Shown here one piece after another: positions 9,074 through 17,007 of a stretch of 64,000 nt of DNA. Under the pieces are notes generated by a model. That model did no database searches. It had not been told where the DNA came from and saw only the letters and a list, made by a program, of their open reading frames with translations. Every line of letters begins with the position of its first letter. Position 1 is the first letter of the stretch. Source of the stretch: Mesorhizobium sp. M3A.F.Ca.ET.080.04.2.1 (GTDB lineage Bacteria; Pseudomonadota; Alphaproteobacteria; Rhizobiales; Rhizobiaceae); assembly GCF_003952525.1 (NCBI RefSeq), contig NZ_CP034451.1, positions 2,976,001 through 3,040,000 of the forward strand, read 5' to 3'. The position numbers and the translations under genes are program-made.

Positions 9074-10015
9074 TCAAAGTTTTTTTGCCAGGGTCTCGGC
9101 TTCGGTATCGACGGAGGCTGAATTGCGCAGACGCAACCGATGCTCGCGATGGATGATATAGAGGCCGCTGGCGACGATGATGGCGGCCCCCAGCAACGTC
9201 CAGCGGTCGGGAAACTGGTGGAAGATGAGCCAACCCGAAATGATCATCCACACCATCTGAGAATAAGGATAAGGCGCCAGCGCCGTGGTGGTCGCCAGGC
9301 GGTAGGCCTGCACCAGCAGCCAGTGGCCGCCGGCGCCGAAGACGCCAAGCATCATCAGGATGAACCAGTGCCAGCCATCCTGCGGCAGCGACAGCGAAAA
9401 GGGCAAGGTCGGCAGGAGCAGCACCGCCGGCGCCAGCGCCGAGAACAGGATCAGGCTTTCCGGGGTCTCCGTCGACGACATGCGCCGGGTCATGATGACG
9501 TAGAAGCTGTTCGACAGCATCGATCCGAGCGCGAACAGATGCCCGACGCCGAACACGCCGACGCCCGGCCGGGTAATGATGAGAACGCCGGCTAAGCCGG
9601 TGAGGATTGCCAGCCAGCGCCGCCAGCCCGCCCATTTTCCCAGCAGCGGTCCCGCAAGTGCCGTGATCACCATCGGGCCGAAGAAGTAGATCGACGTGGT
9701 TTCGGCCAGTTGCAGCGTGCGCAGCGCCAAAACGTTGAAAATCGTCGAGCCGAACAAGAGCAAGCCGCGCAGGATGTGAGCCGGCAGGTTGTCGGCGCGG
9801 AAGCGCGACGGCTCGCGCCAGCCGCGCAGAAAGAGGCCGACAATCAGGACATGGACGGTGAAGCGGGCCCAGGCGACGATCAGCGCCGAGACACCGGCGA
9901 GCACCAGATACTTGCTTGAGGTGTCGAGGAAGGTGAAGCAGACATAGACGCACAGCATCAACAGCATCGCCGCCGGCGGCGTTGCGCTTTCGTCGTGGCT
10001 TTTGGGAACGTTCAA
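9074..10015 (-). CDS. DMT-superfamily (EamA) transporter
   Basis: Inner-membrane protein of about 313 residues with roughly ten hydrophobic segments in two repeated EamA halves, typical of drug/metabolite exporters. Family-typical pieces are the first helix (VYVCFTFLDTSSKYLV), the LRGLLLFGSTIFNVLAL region and the C-terminal PYPYSQMVW...FHQFPDRWTLLGAAIIVASGLY half. The longest frame begins at a TTG (10015); an ATG at 9967 (MLLMLCVYV) is an equally good alternative and neither has a clear ribosome-binding site. The transported compound is unknown. It is followed by the lacI operon after a 63-base gap holding an operator. Confidence 0.85.
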   Translation of the reverse strand: MNVPKSHDESATPPAAMLLMLCVYVCFTFLDTSSKYLVLAGVSALIVAWARFTVHVLIVGLFLRGWREPSRFRADNLPAHILRGLLLFGSTIFNVLALRTLQLAETTSIYFFGPMVITALAGPLLGKWAGWRRWLAILTGLAGVLIITRPGVGVFGVGHLFALGSMLSNSFYVIMTRRMSSTETPESLILFSALAPAVLLLPTLPFSLSLPQDGWHWFILMMLGVFGAGGHWLLVQAYRLATTTALAPYPYSQMVWMIISGWLIFHQFPDRWTLLGAAIIVASGLYIIHREHRLRLRNSASVDTEAETLAKKL

Positions 10016-10127
10016 GATCGGGCCGAGCTAAGGTAGATGCCCGCCTTTTGCGGCAATCGCCGCTGGGCGGCAAGCCAAAAGCGACTGGCCCAACAAGCGC
10101 TCAGGACAGGCTCAGTCTCGCGGTCAA

Positions 10128-10538
10128 TCAGGCATGCATGCGGGCGCCCTTGGTGATCTTGTCGACCAGCCTCTTTTCGGCACGCAGCGCAATGCCGACC
10201 ACTTTGGCGTCATCCGGCGCGAACTCGGCGAAGACGGCGCGGTTGGCCGCATCATGGCCGGTCGCGAACATCTCCTCGACATAGGCGGACGCCGTCACGC
10301 CGCGCTCCAGGGTCCGGCGATGGATGGTGCCGAGCGTCGGCCCGTCGGCCGAGAGCACGATGACGGGCTGGATCGAGAGCGGATTGAAAAGGTTGCCGAC
10401 GCGGTCGCGATAGGGCTCGCCGATGATCTGAGGACATTGCGCGACGATGCCGCTGGTCAAGAAAGCGGTGACGTTGAGCTTCTGCCAGACGGCGAGGTCT
10501 TCCCTGAGCACGATTGCAAATTTCGTATCGAACACCAA
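10128..10538 (-). CDS. DUF2000 family protein
   Basis: A 136-residue protein with the features of DUF2000: N-terminal FDTKFAIVLREDL, central GEPYRDRVGNLFNPL and IQPVIVLSAD, and C-terminal VVGIALRAEKRLVDKIT. The fold is related to peptidyl-tRNA hydrolase-like proteins, but no function is established. It is divergent from an AraC-type regulator with only 14 bases between start codons, so their promoters must overlap, and the regulator probably controls it. The ATG at 10538 is the natural start. Confidence 0.85.
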   Translation of the reverse strand: MVFDTKFAIVLREDLAVWQKLNVTAFLTSGIVAQCPQIIGEPYRDRVGNLFNPLSIQPVIVLSADGPTLGTIHRRTLERGVTASAYVEEMFATGHDAANRAVFAEFAPDDAKVVGIALRAEKRLVDKITKGARMHA

Positions 10539-10552
10539 AATGTTTCTCCAGG

Positions 10553-11482
10553 ATGGACCTTGATGAGCAGGCGATGGAGCGCGGTCTAGGCGGTGAGGCG
10601 CAGCAAGGTCTTGAACGTTCGTGCGCGGATGTGATCACCCGGGGCGACCGGATCGTTTCGGCGCCCGGCGCTACCGGCCTCGAGCGCATCGAGGCACACT
10701 TTCATGGCAACGCCTTCGACCTGCACCGCCACGACACCTACGCCATCGGCGTGACGCTCGATGGCGTACAGCGCTTCCACTATCGCGGCGCGCTGCAACA
10801 CAGCCTGCCCGGCCAAGTCATCGTGCTGCATCCCGACGAACTGCACGACGGCGGCGCCGGAACCGAAGACGGGCTGCGCTACAGGATCCTCTATCTGGAG
10901 CCGTCGCTGCTGCTCGATTGCCTCGGCGGCGCGCCGCTGCCTTTCGTCCGCGACGCCGTGGTGAGCGACCCGGCGCTGCGCGACACGCTGCTTTCAGCCT
11001 TGGCGCCGCTCGGCGAGGAACTCGACGAGCTGTTTGTCGCCGATTTCATTGCGCAGTTGGCACAGCATCTGCAGCGTCACGCCGGACAGCCGGCAAGATC
11101 GACGGGCAAGACGGCATGGCGCGCCGCCGCCCTTGCGCGCCACTATCTGGAAGAGAATGCCGAGCGGTCGGTCCGTTCCGACGAGTTGGAGGCCGTCACC
11201 GGCCTCGACCGCTACGCGCTGTCACGACATTTCCGCGCGACCTATTCGACCAGCCCGCATCGCTTTCTCCTGATGCGAAGACTGCAGCGGGCCCGGCGCA
11301 TGATCGAAGCGGGAGAGCCGCTGGCCGAAATAGCTGCGGCGGCCGGCTTCAGCGACCAGAGCCATTTCAACCGGCATTTCAAGAAGGCGTTCGGAGTGAC
11401 GCCGGGACGCTGGGGAGGGCTGGTGCGAAGCGCGACGCGCAGTGTCGTCGCCGAACCGCAAGAGGCCGGTGATAGCTCTTAG
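10553..11482 (+). CDS. AraC-family transcriptional regulator with cupin sensor domain
   Basis: Transcription factor of about 309 residues. The N-terminal half (from HFHGNAFDLHRHDTYAIGVT) is an AraC-type cupin ligand-binding domain; the C-terminal hundred residues hold two helix-turn-helix units (DELEAVTGLDRYALSRHF and LAEIAAAAGFSDQSHFNRHF), the second with the family signature ending in KKAFGVTPGRW. The start is uncertain: ATG codons at 10514, 10553 and 10574 are in frame; 10553 avoids overlapping the divergent DUF2000 gene. It probably regulates that neighbour. Confidence 0.9.
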   Translation: MDLDEQAMERGLGGEAQQGLERSCADVITRGDRIVSAPGATGLERIEAHFHGNAFDLHRHDTYAIGVTLDGVQRFHYRGALQHSLPGQVIVLHPDELHDGGAGTEDGLRYRILYLEPSLLLDCLGGAPLPFVRDAVVSDPALRDTLLSALAPLGEELDELFVADFIAQLAQHLQRHAGQPARSTGKTAWRAAALARHYLEENAERSVRSDELEAVTGLDRYALSRHFRATYSTSPHRFLLMRRLQRARRMIEAGEPLAEIAAAAGFSDQSHFNRHFKKAFGVTPGRWGGLVRSATRSVVAEPQEAGDSS

Positions 11483-11543
11483 GCGCGACCCGCAGCGTCG
11501 TCGTCCTTTCCGCTAAGCCGCCGATGCTTGGGTAGAGCGTGAA

Positions 11544-11648
11544 GCGACGACGCTGCGCGTTCGCCTATGTCGCACGAGACGACGCTTACGCGTCGCTCTT
11601 TTGGGGGCAACGCTGGCGCACTGCACCGCGACGACGCTTGCGCGTCGC
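11544..11648. repeat. Three degenerate copies of a ~20-bp GCGACGACGCTT(A/G)CGCGTCGC unit
   Basis: Copies at 11544-11564, 11578-11596 and 11628-11648 share the core GACGACGCT..CGCG.TCGC; the third has self-complementary ends (GCGACG/CGTCGC) and could fold. They fill most of the space between the convergent AraC (ends 11482) and MarR (ends 11666) genes. They may be a decayed palindromic repeat or act in termination. No gene is seen in the stretch. Confidence 0.5.
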
Positions 11649-11665
11649 GCCTTACGCGTGGCGCA

Positions 11666-12136
11666 TCAATCATCCAACTCGGCGTCGTCGTCGATCAGCA
11701 CGAGGTCTTCGTTCGAGAGATTGGCCTCGATACGGGCAAGCAGCTTGAACAGCGCCTTCTGGTCCTTCTTGTCGAGGCCCCTCAGCGCCTGCTTCTCGGT
11801 CTTCTTAACCGACTTCTCGATGGCGCGGATGGTTTCGCGGCCGGTATCGGTCAGAAAGATATGGGCCTGCCGAGCATCCGCGTTGGAGGCGCGCTTGTCC
11901 AGGAAACCCTGTGCCTGCAGCCTGTTGATGGTCTTGGTGATGGTCGGCGGACGAACGCCCAGCCGCCCGGCCAGATTGCCCGGAGTCTGGCCGTCCTCAC
12001 GATCGAGCGCCAGCATGATCTGGTCCTGGCCGGCGTAGAAGCCATGCGCCAGGAGCCGCGCCGCCAGCGCCGTTCGCGCCAGCCGCGCCGCCGAATGCAG
12101 CCGGCTCATTGTCGCTGCCTTGTCCGCCTTGGCCAT
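11666..12136 (-). CDS. MarR-family transcriptional regulator
   Basis: Winged-helix DNA-binding protein of 156 residues. The core reads TPGNLAGRLGVRPPTITKTINRLQAQGFLDKR, the MarR recognition helix and wing, followed by the DARQAHIFLTDTGR segment. The ATG at 12136 is preferred (AGGGA seven bases upstream); longer frames to 12142 or 12244 exist. The C-terminus is acidic (VLIDDDAELDD). No clear target is adjacent: the neighbours are the convergent AraC gene and, across about 215 bases, the dioxygenase. Ligand unknown. Confidence 0.88.
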   Translation of the reverse strand: MAKADKAATMSRLHSAARLARTALAARLLAHGFYAGQDQIMLALDREDGQTPGNLAGRLGVRPPTITKTINRLQAQGFLDKRASNADARQAHIFLTDTGRETIRAIEKSVKKTEKQALRGLDKKDQKALFKLLARIEANLSNEDLVLIDDDAELDD

Positions 12137-12351
12137 GGTCATTCCCTCTTCGGCCGAACCGGTCCGGCCAGCATAGAGGCTGTCCAGCGGCAGGCAAATG
12201 ACGATTTGACGAGTCCGGCTTGCAAACGCTTTGCCGGCAAGCATTTCCGTGCTCGCCGTGGCTATGCCAGATGTTTATTTCAGTTAGATGACAAACGACT
12301 TTCCCGGCTGGAGACTCTCAGGCGGGCGCGACAAAGGACGAATGGAGTCGC

Positions 12352-13083
12352 TCAGCCGGCCTTCACCGCGACAACCAGGAGCGCCTGGTAGGCGTCCGCC
12401 GCCTCACGCAGGGCGGCCTGCGACAGGGTTCCCGCTCGTCTTGCTATGCTGTCCCGCGCATTGGAGGTATCGCGTTTGCCGGCGCGCTCGGTGTAGGGCG
12501 GGACGGTGGAAAAGACGCGGTCGCTGAGCGCATCGGGAAAGAACATCTGGCCGGTCATAACCGAGCGGTCGTCCGGAAACACCTTGAAGTGGATATGGAC
12601 GGTGCGGCCGCGGTACCAGCCGGGATAGATCGTGGCGAACGACACGACGCCGCCTTCGCCGGTCTTCTGCCAACCGCGCAGAAAGGTCTGTCCCGAGGTA
12701 TCGACATCCTGGCCGTCGCCTTGGCCGGGATAGCCGGAATAGTGGCCCTGGGCGTCGCAATGCCAGATGTCGACCCGAGCACCGACAAGCGGCCGGCAGC
12801 TGGCATCGACCACCTGCAGCCGGACAGCGAGGCCGATGCCGCTCCTTCCCTCGGTGATGTCGGAGCGCTCGAGCTTCGGGTCGAAATAGAACGGCCCTTC
12901 GGTCACCTCTGGCATGATGGCGCAGACGCCGGCGCCGGCGTCGAACAAGGCAAGTCCGGCATAGGGCGAATTCTGCGCGGAGCGCGCTGTGGATGACAGG
13001 AATACCCCGCCGCCGGCGGTCACGGCGATGAGGCCGAGTGCCTGACGGCGGTTCAACGACAAGGACGACGACTCGTCGTTCAT
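12352..13083 (-). CDS. Exported intradiol ring-cleavage dioxygenase family protein
   Basis: A 243-residue protein with an N-terminal twin-arginine-like signal (NRRQALGLIAVTAGG) and a protocatechuate/catechol dioxygenase-type domain. The iron ligands are recognisable as Y115 (GHYSGY), Y157, H163 and H165 (GWYRGRTVHIHFKV). Classical intradiol dioxygenases are cytoplasmic; this is the exported subgroup with unknown aromatic substrate, and the VFPDDRSVMTGQMFFP region is typical of it. The ribosome-binding site GAAAGG lies six bases before the ATG. The gene is divergent from the CobW GTPase, and 132 bases separate their starts. Confidence 0.85.
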   Translation of the reverse strand: MNDESSSLSLNRRQALGLIAVTAGGGVFLSSTARSAQNSPYAGLALFDAGAGVCAIMPEVTEGPFYFDPKLERSDITEGRSGIGLAVRLQVVDASCRPLVGARVDIWHCDAQGHYSGYPGQGDGQDVDTSGQTFLRGWQKTGEGGVVSFATIYPGWYRGRTVHIHFKVFPDDRSVMTGQMFFPDALSDRVFSTVPPYTERAGKRDTSNARDSIARRAGTLSQAALREAADAYQALLVVAVKAG

Positions 13084-13215
13084 TTGGCGCCTTTCTGACG
13101 GGTTGCCTGATCCATCGTTTGCTGCGTGCAAAAGCGTGGCACACGTCCTATATGGAGCCGACAATCCCCCTTTTCGAGACCGCAGTTTTCCAGGTCCAGA
13201 CTTTCGAGGCAAGAC

Positions 13216-14274
13216 ATGAGCGACGCACAGACGCAGATCCCCGTAACGGTGCTGACCGGCTATCTTGGCGCCGGCAAGACGACGCTGCTCAACCGCATCC
13301 TGTCGGAGAACCACGGCAAGCGTTACGCCGTCATCGTCAACGAGTTCGGCGAGATCGGCATCGACAACGACCTGATCGTCGAATCCGACGAGGAAATCTA
13401 CGAGATGAACAATGGCTGCGTGTGCTGCACGGTGCGCGGCGACCTGATCCGCGTCGTCGAGGGCCTGATGCGTCGGCCCGGCCGCTTCGACGCCATTGTG
13501 GTCGAGACCACCGGCCTTGCCGATCCGGTGCCGGTGGCCCAGACCTTCTTCATGGATGACGACGTGCGCTCCAAGACCAAGCTCGACGCGGTGGTGGCGC
13601 TGGTCGATGCCAAGCATTTGCCGCTCCGGCTGAAAGACTCCAAGGAGGCCGAGGACCAGATCGCCTTTGCCGACGTCGTGGTGCTGAACAAGACCGATCT
13701 CGTTAATGCGGAAGAGCTCGAAAGGGTCGAGGCGACGATCCGCGCCATCAATCCGGCGGCCCGGATCCATCGCACCACCCGCGCCGGCGTGGCGCTGGAC
13801 GAGGTGCTCGACCGCGGCGCCTTCGACCTGTCGCGCGCGCTCGAGAACGATCCGCATTTCCTCGAGGCGCATGATCACGACCATGAATGCGGCCCGGATT
13901 GCGATCACGACCACCATCACCACCATCATGACGGGCATGACCACCACGATCACGCCCATCCATCGGACATCCATGACGTGACGGTGAAGTCGGTGTCGCT
14001 GCGCGGCGGCGAGATGGACCCGAAGAAGTTCTTCCCCTGGATCGAGAAGGTGACCCAGATGGAAGGGCCGAACATCCTGCGGCTGAAAGGCATTATCGCG
14101 CTCAAGGGCGACGACGAGCGCTATGTTTTGCAGGGCGTGCACATGATCCTCGAGGGCGACCACCAGCGCGCCTGGAAGGATGGCGAGAAGCACGAGAGCC
14201 GCCTGGTCTTCATCGGCCGCGATCTCGACGAAGAGCGGCTAAGGAAGAGTTTCGAGGCCTGCCAGGCGGCTTGA
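13216..14274 (+). CDS. CobW/COG0523-family GTPase, putative zinc metallochaperone with His-rich loop
   Basis: A 352-residue G3E P-loop GTPase. Seen: Walker A GYLGAGKT at 15-22, the metal-binding CVCC motif (C68, C70, C71), NKTD at 158-161 giving guanine specificity, and a strongly His/Asp-rich segment at about 219-249 with a run of six histidines plus two cysteines, then the CobW C-terminal domain. COG0523 proteins deliver zinc or other metals to target enzymes, often under zinc limitation. I did not find a recognisable Zur box upstream. The WD40 gene follows 130 bases downstream and is commonly paired with this subfamily in Rhizobiales. Confidence 0.9.
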   Translation: MSDAQTQIPVTVLTGYLGAGKTTLLNRILSENHGKRYAVIVNEFGEIGIDNDLIVESDEEIYEMNNGCVCCTVRGDLIRVVEGLMRRPGRFDAIVVETTGLADPVPVAQTFFMDDDVRSKTKLDAVVALVDAKHLPLRLKDSKEAEDQIAFADVVVLNKTDLVNAEELERVEATIRAINPAARIHRTTRAGVALDEVLDRGAFDLSRALENDPHFLEAHDHDHECGPDCDHDHHHHHHDGHDHHDHAHPSDIHDVTVKSVSLRGGEMDPKKFFPWIEKVTQMEGPNILRLKGIIALKGDDERYVLQGVHMILEGDHQRAWKDGEKHESRLVFIGRDLDEERLRKSFEACQAA

Positions 14275-14310
14275 TTTCCCGACTTTGAGACGGTAGCGCT
14301 GCGCTTTCTT

Positions 14311-14333
14311 CCTTCTCCCCTTGTGGGAGAGGG
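14311..14333. repeat. Short imperfect hairpin of the CCTTCTCCC type
   Basis: CCTTCTCCC and GGGAGAGGG flank a 5-base CTTGT loop with one mismatch in the stem. It follows the cobW stop by 36 bases, and could serve as terminator; it looks like another fragment of the dispersed rhizobial palindrome family. Confidence 0.45.
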
Positions 14334-14404
14334 CCAGGCCGCATCTGGGTGCGCTAGCGTTGCCCGCACGGTGCTGATCATAAATCTCGAATGGATCAGT
14401 TCGC

Positions 14405-15379
14405 ATGCCCACAGTCGCCCCGCTTGATCTCGAAGGCCATTGCGTCGCCGCCGTTTTCCTGAACGACGTGCCGCATTTCGCTTTGGCCGACGGGACGATT
14501 CACCGGCTCGACAACGGGCATAAGACGGTTCAGTCCAATGACGGATTGCTTGCCGCGGTCCACGACGCGGCCAATGACCGGCTGATCACCGGCGGCGAAG
14601 ACGGCAGGGTGTTTGCGGTCAAGGCAGGCGGCGCGGCGACAGAGCTCGCCAGCGCCGGCAGGAAGTGGATCACCAGCGTCGCCGCCGGGCCGCAAGGCGC
14701 GATCGCCTATGCCTCGGGCAAGATCGCTTTCGTGCGCTTCGCTGACGGCAAGACTAAGGAATTCGCGCATCCGCGCTCGGTGGAGGGGCTTGCCTTCTCG
14801 CCAAAGGGCATGCGTTTCGGCGTGGCCCGCTACAATGGCGCGACGCTGCATTTCCCGGCGGCTGCGGGCAAGCCGGTCGAGCTTGAATGGGCGGGCGCCC
14901 ATACCGGCATCAGCTTCTCGCCGGACGGCGCCTTCTTGATCACCACCATGCAGGAGAACGCGCTGCATGGCTGGAAGCTTGCCGACGGCAAGCACATGCG
15001 CATGAGCGGCTATCCCGGCAAGGTGAAAAGCCTGTCCTGGAGTGTCAAAGGAAAATGGCTGGCAAGCTCGGGCGCGCCGGCGGCGATCGTCTGGCCGTTC
15101 GCAAGCAAGGACGGTCCGATGGGCAAGGCGCCGCTGGAACTCGGCACGCGCGGCAACTCGATGGTGACCTGCGTTGCCTGTCATCCCAGCCAAGAGGTGG
15201 TTGCCATCGGCTATGAGGACGGCATGGTGATCGCGGCGCGCTTCGCGGACGCCAAGGAGGTGCTGCTGCGCCGTCCAGGCAAGGGCGCCATCACCGCGAT
15301 GGCGTGGGACAAGGAAGAGCGCCGCATCGTCTTCGGCAGCGTCGCGGGCGACTGCGGCGTGATAGACATCACTGCTTAA
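14405..15379 (+). CDS. WD40-repeat beta-propeller protein
   Basis: A 324-residue protein without signal peptide, made of WD40-like repeats (for example LITGGEDGRVFAV, GLAFSPKGMRFGVARYNGATLHF, GISFSPDGAFLITTM, VKSLSWSVKGKWLASSG, VVAIGYEDGMVIAARF and ITAMAWDKEERRIVFGS). Six or seven blades fit the length. Such propellers act as protein-binding scaffolds; no catalytic residues are expected. It lies downstream of and parallel to the CobW GTPase, so it may take part in the same metal-related task, which is inference from position. A minisatellite begins right at its stop codon. Confidence 0.85.
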   Translation: MPTVAPLDLEGHCVAAVFLNDVPHFALADGTIHRLDNGHKTVQSNDGLLAAVHDAANDRLITGGEDGRVFAVKAGGAATELASAGRKWITSVAAGPQGAIAYASGKIAFVRFADGKTKEFAHPRSVEGLAFSPKGMRFGVARYNGATLHFPAAAGKPVELEWAGAHTGISFSPDGAFLITTMQENALHGWKLADGKHMRMSGYPGKVKSLSWSVKGKWLASSGAPAAIVWPFASKDGPMGKAPLELGTRGNSMVTCVACHPSQEVVAIGYEDGMVIAARFADAKEVLLRRPGKGAITAMAWDKEERRIVFGSVAGDCGVIDITA

Positions 15380-15533
15380 GGGAGTAGGGGAGTAGGGAAA
15401 AGACACCTACTGCCTTACTGCCTTACTGCCTTACTGCCTTACTGCCTTACTGCCTTACTGCCCTACTGCCCTACTGCCCTACTGCCCTACTGCCCTACTC
15501 CCCACTCCCCTACTCCCCTACTCCCCTACTCCC
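15380..15533. repeat. 8-bp minisatellite flanked by an inverted repeat
   Basis: From about 15406 to 15533 the sequence is a tandem array whose 8-base unit changes stepwise: TTACTGCC copies, then CTACTGCC copies, then CTACTCCC copies. The bases just before it (15380-15397, GGGAGTAGGGGAGTAGGG) are the exact reverse complement of 18 bases at the far end (15508-15525, matching again at 15516-15533). The block can therefore fold into one long stem with the array in the loop. It fills the gap between the WD40 stop and the aminotransferase. Confidence 0.9.
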
Positions 15534-15616
15534 TGACCCAATGTGCCCCCCCTACGCGGCCAATTGCGGATTTGCCGGCCGGTTGGCAGAGTGCCGCGCC
15601 GCACGGAGGGGATTTC

Positions 15617-16996
15617 ATGCACGCATCGGATACAGGCGCTACCATCGGCGGCATCGCTGCTGCCCGCATCGCCGAACTGCGCGAGACGGAAGCGGCCGCT
15701 TTCCGCAAGGCACGGCCGAAGTCCGAGGCCAAGCTCGGCAACGGCATCGCCGGCTTCCTCGGCGGCGTGCCGATGCATTGGATGAGCGACTGGCCGACGC
15801 CGTTCCCGATCCTGGTCGACGGCGCCAGGGGCGCCACCATCAGCGATATCGACGGCAACAGGCTCGACGATTTCTGCCTCGGCGACACCGGCTCGATGCT
15901 CGGCCATTCGCCCGCTCCGGTCGCCCGCGCCATCCGCCGGCAGTCCGCACGCGGCCTGACCTATATGCTGCCCAGCGAGGATGCGCTTGCCATCGGGCCG
16001 CTGCTGCGGCAGAGCTTCGGCCTGCCTTTCTGGCAGATTGCCACCACCGCCACCGACGCCAATCGGTTCGCGCTGCGCGTTGCCCGCGCGGTGACAAGCC
16101 GCGAGAAGATCCTGGTCTTCAACGGCTGCTATCACGGCTCGGTCGACGAGACGATGGTGCGGCTGATCGACGGCAGAGCGGTGAACCGGCCAGGCCTTGC
16201 CGGCGAATTCCGCGATCTGACGCGGGCCACCAAGATCGTCGAGTTCAACGATGTCGCGGCGCTGGAAGCCGCACTTGCCGACCGCGACGTCGCCTGCGTC
16301 ATCACCGAGCCGGTGCTGACCAATTCCTGCATGGTGCTGCCGGAGCCCGGTTTTCACGAAGCGCTGCGGCGCCTCACCCGCGCGGCCGGCACGCTGCTCT
16401 TGATCGACGAGACTCACACCATCTCCACCGGGCCCGGCGGCTACAGCGGCAAATACGGCCTGGAACCCGACCTCTTCGTGCTCGGCAAGCCGGTGGCCGG
16501 CGGCGTGCCCGCAAGCATCTGGGGCATGACCGAAGAGGTTGCCACCCGCTACGGCGCCTACAGCCGCACGAAGGAGCCGGGATATTCCGGCATGGGCACG
16601 ACGCTGTCGGCAAACCCGCTGCAATTCGCGGCGATGCGCGCGACGCTGGAAGAGGTGATGACCGAGGCAGCCTATGCGCATATGGACCGGCTGGCGCGCC
16701 GCCTCGACGCGGGGCTGAGCGCCGTCATCGACCGCTATCATTTGCCCTGGCACGTTGCGCGCGTCGGCGCCCGCGTCGAGTTCGTCTGCGCGCCCGGCCC
16801 GCTGCGGAATGGCGGCGAGGCGGAGAAGGCGCATGCACCGGAACTCGAGGCCGCCATCCATGTCGCGCTGGTCAATCGCGGCGTGCTGATCGCGCCGTTC
16901 CACAATATGATGCTGATCTCGCCGGCGACGACGGCGGCGCAGGTGAGCCGGCTGGTCGCCGCTTTCGCCGCGGTTGCGGCAAGGCTTACGGCGTGA
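15617..16996 (+). CDS. Class-III pyridoxal-phosphate aminotransferase (glutamate-1-semialdehyde aminomutase-like)
   Basis: PLP-dependent aminotransferase of 459 residues. The start at 15617 is chosen because GGAGGGG stands just upstream; a longer frame to 15572 exists. Family features: GNRLDDFCLGDTGSMLGHSPAPV near the N-terminus, GCYHGSVDE (phosphate/substrate loop), LLIDETHT (Asp contacting the PLP nitrogen in family members; here D-E-T-H) and VLGKPVAGGVPAS, where Lys is the expected Schiff-base residue. It is followed after 11 bases by a glutamine-synthetase-like gene, so the pair likely handles one amine or amino acid. Substrate unknown. Confidence 0.88.
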   Translation: MHASDTGATIGGIAAARIAELRETEAAAFRKARPKSEAKLGNGIAGFLGGVPMHWMSDWPTPFPILVDGARGATISDIDGNRLDDFCLGDTGSMLGHSPAPVARAIRRQSARGLTYMLPSEDALAIGPLLRQSFGLPFWQIATTATDANRFALRVARAVTSREKILVFNGCYHGSVDETMVRLIDGRAVNRPGLAGEFRDLTRATKIVEFNDVAALEAALADRDVACVITEPVLTNSCMVLPEPGFHEALRRLTRAAGTLLLIDETHTISTGPGGYSGKYGLEPDLFVLGKPVAGGVPASIWGMTEEVATRYGAYSRTKEPGYSGMGTTLSANPLQFAAMRATLEEVMTEAAYAHMDRLARRLDAGLSAVIDRYHLPWHVARVGARVEFVCAPGPLRNGGEAEKAHAPELEAAIHVALVNRGVLIAPFHNMMLISPATTAAQVSRLVAAFAAVAARLTA

Positions 16997-17007
16997 GACA
17001 AGCGGCC

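Noticed and set aside
13084..13215. Search for a Zur box before the CobW gene
   Set aside because: No GTTATA/TATAAC-type palindrome seen; zinc control remains unsupported by the sequence.
12352..14193. 613-codon minus-strand frame suggesting a dioxygenase with a long N-terminal extension
   Set aside because: Only the last 243 codons (from ATG 13083) are the dioxygenase; the rest is antisense to the CobW gene.
15406..15533. Possible CRISPR-like array because of regular repeats
   Set aside because: The unit is 8 bases with no spacers; it is a simple tandem minisatellite.
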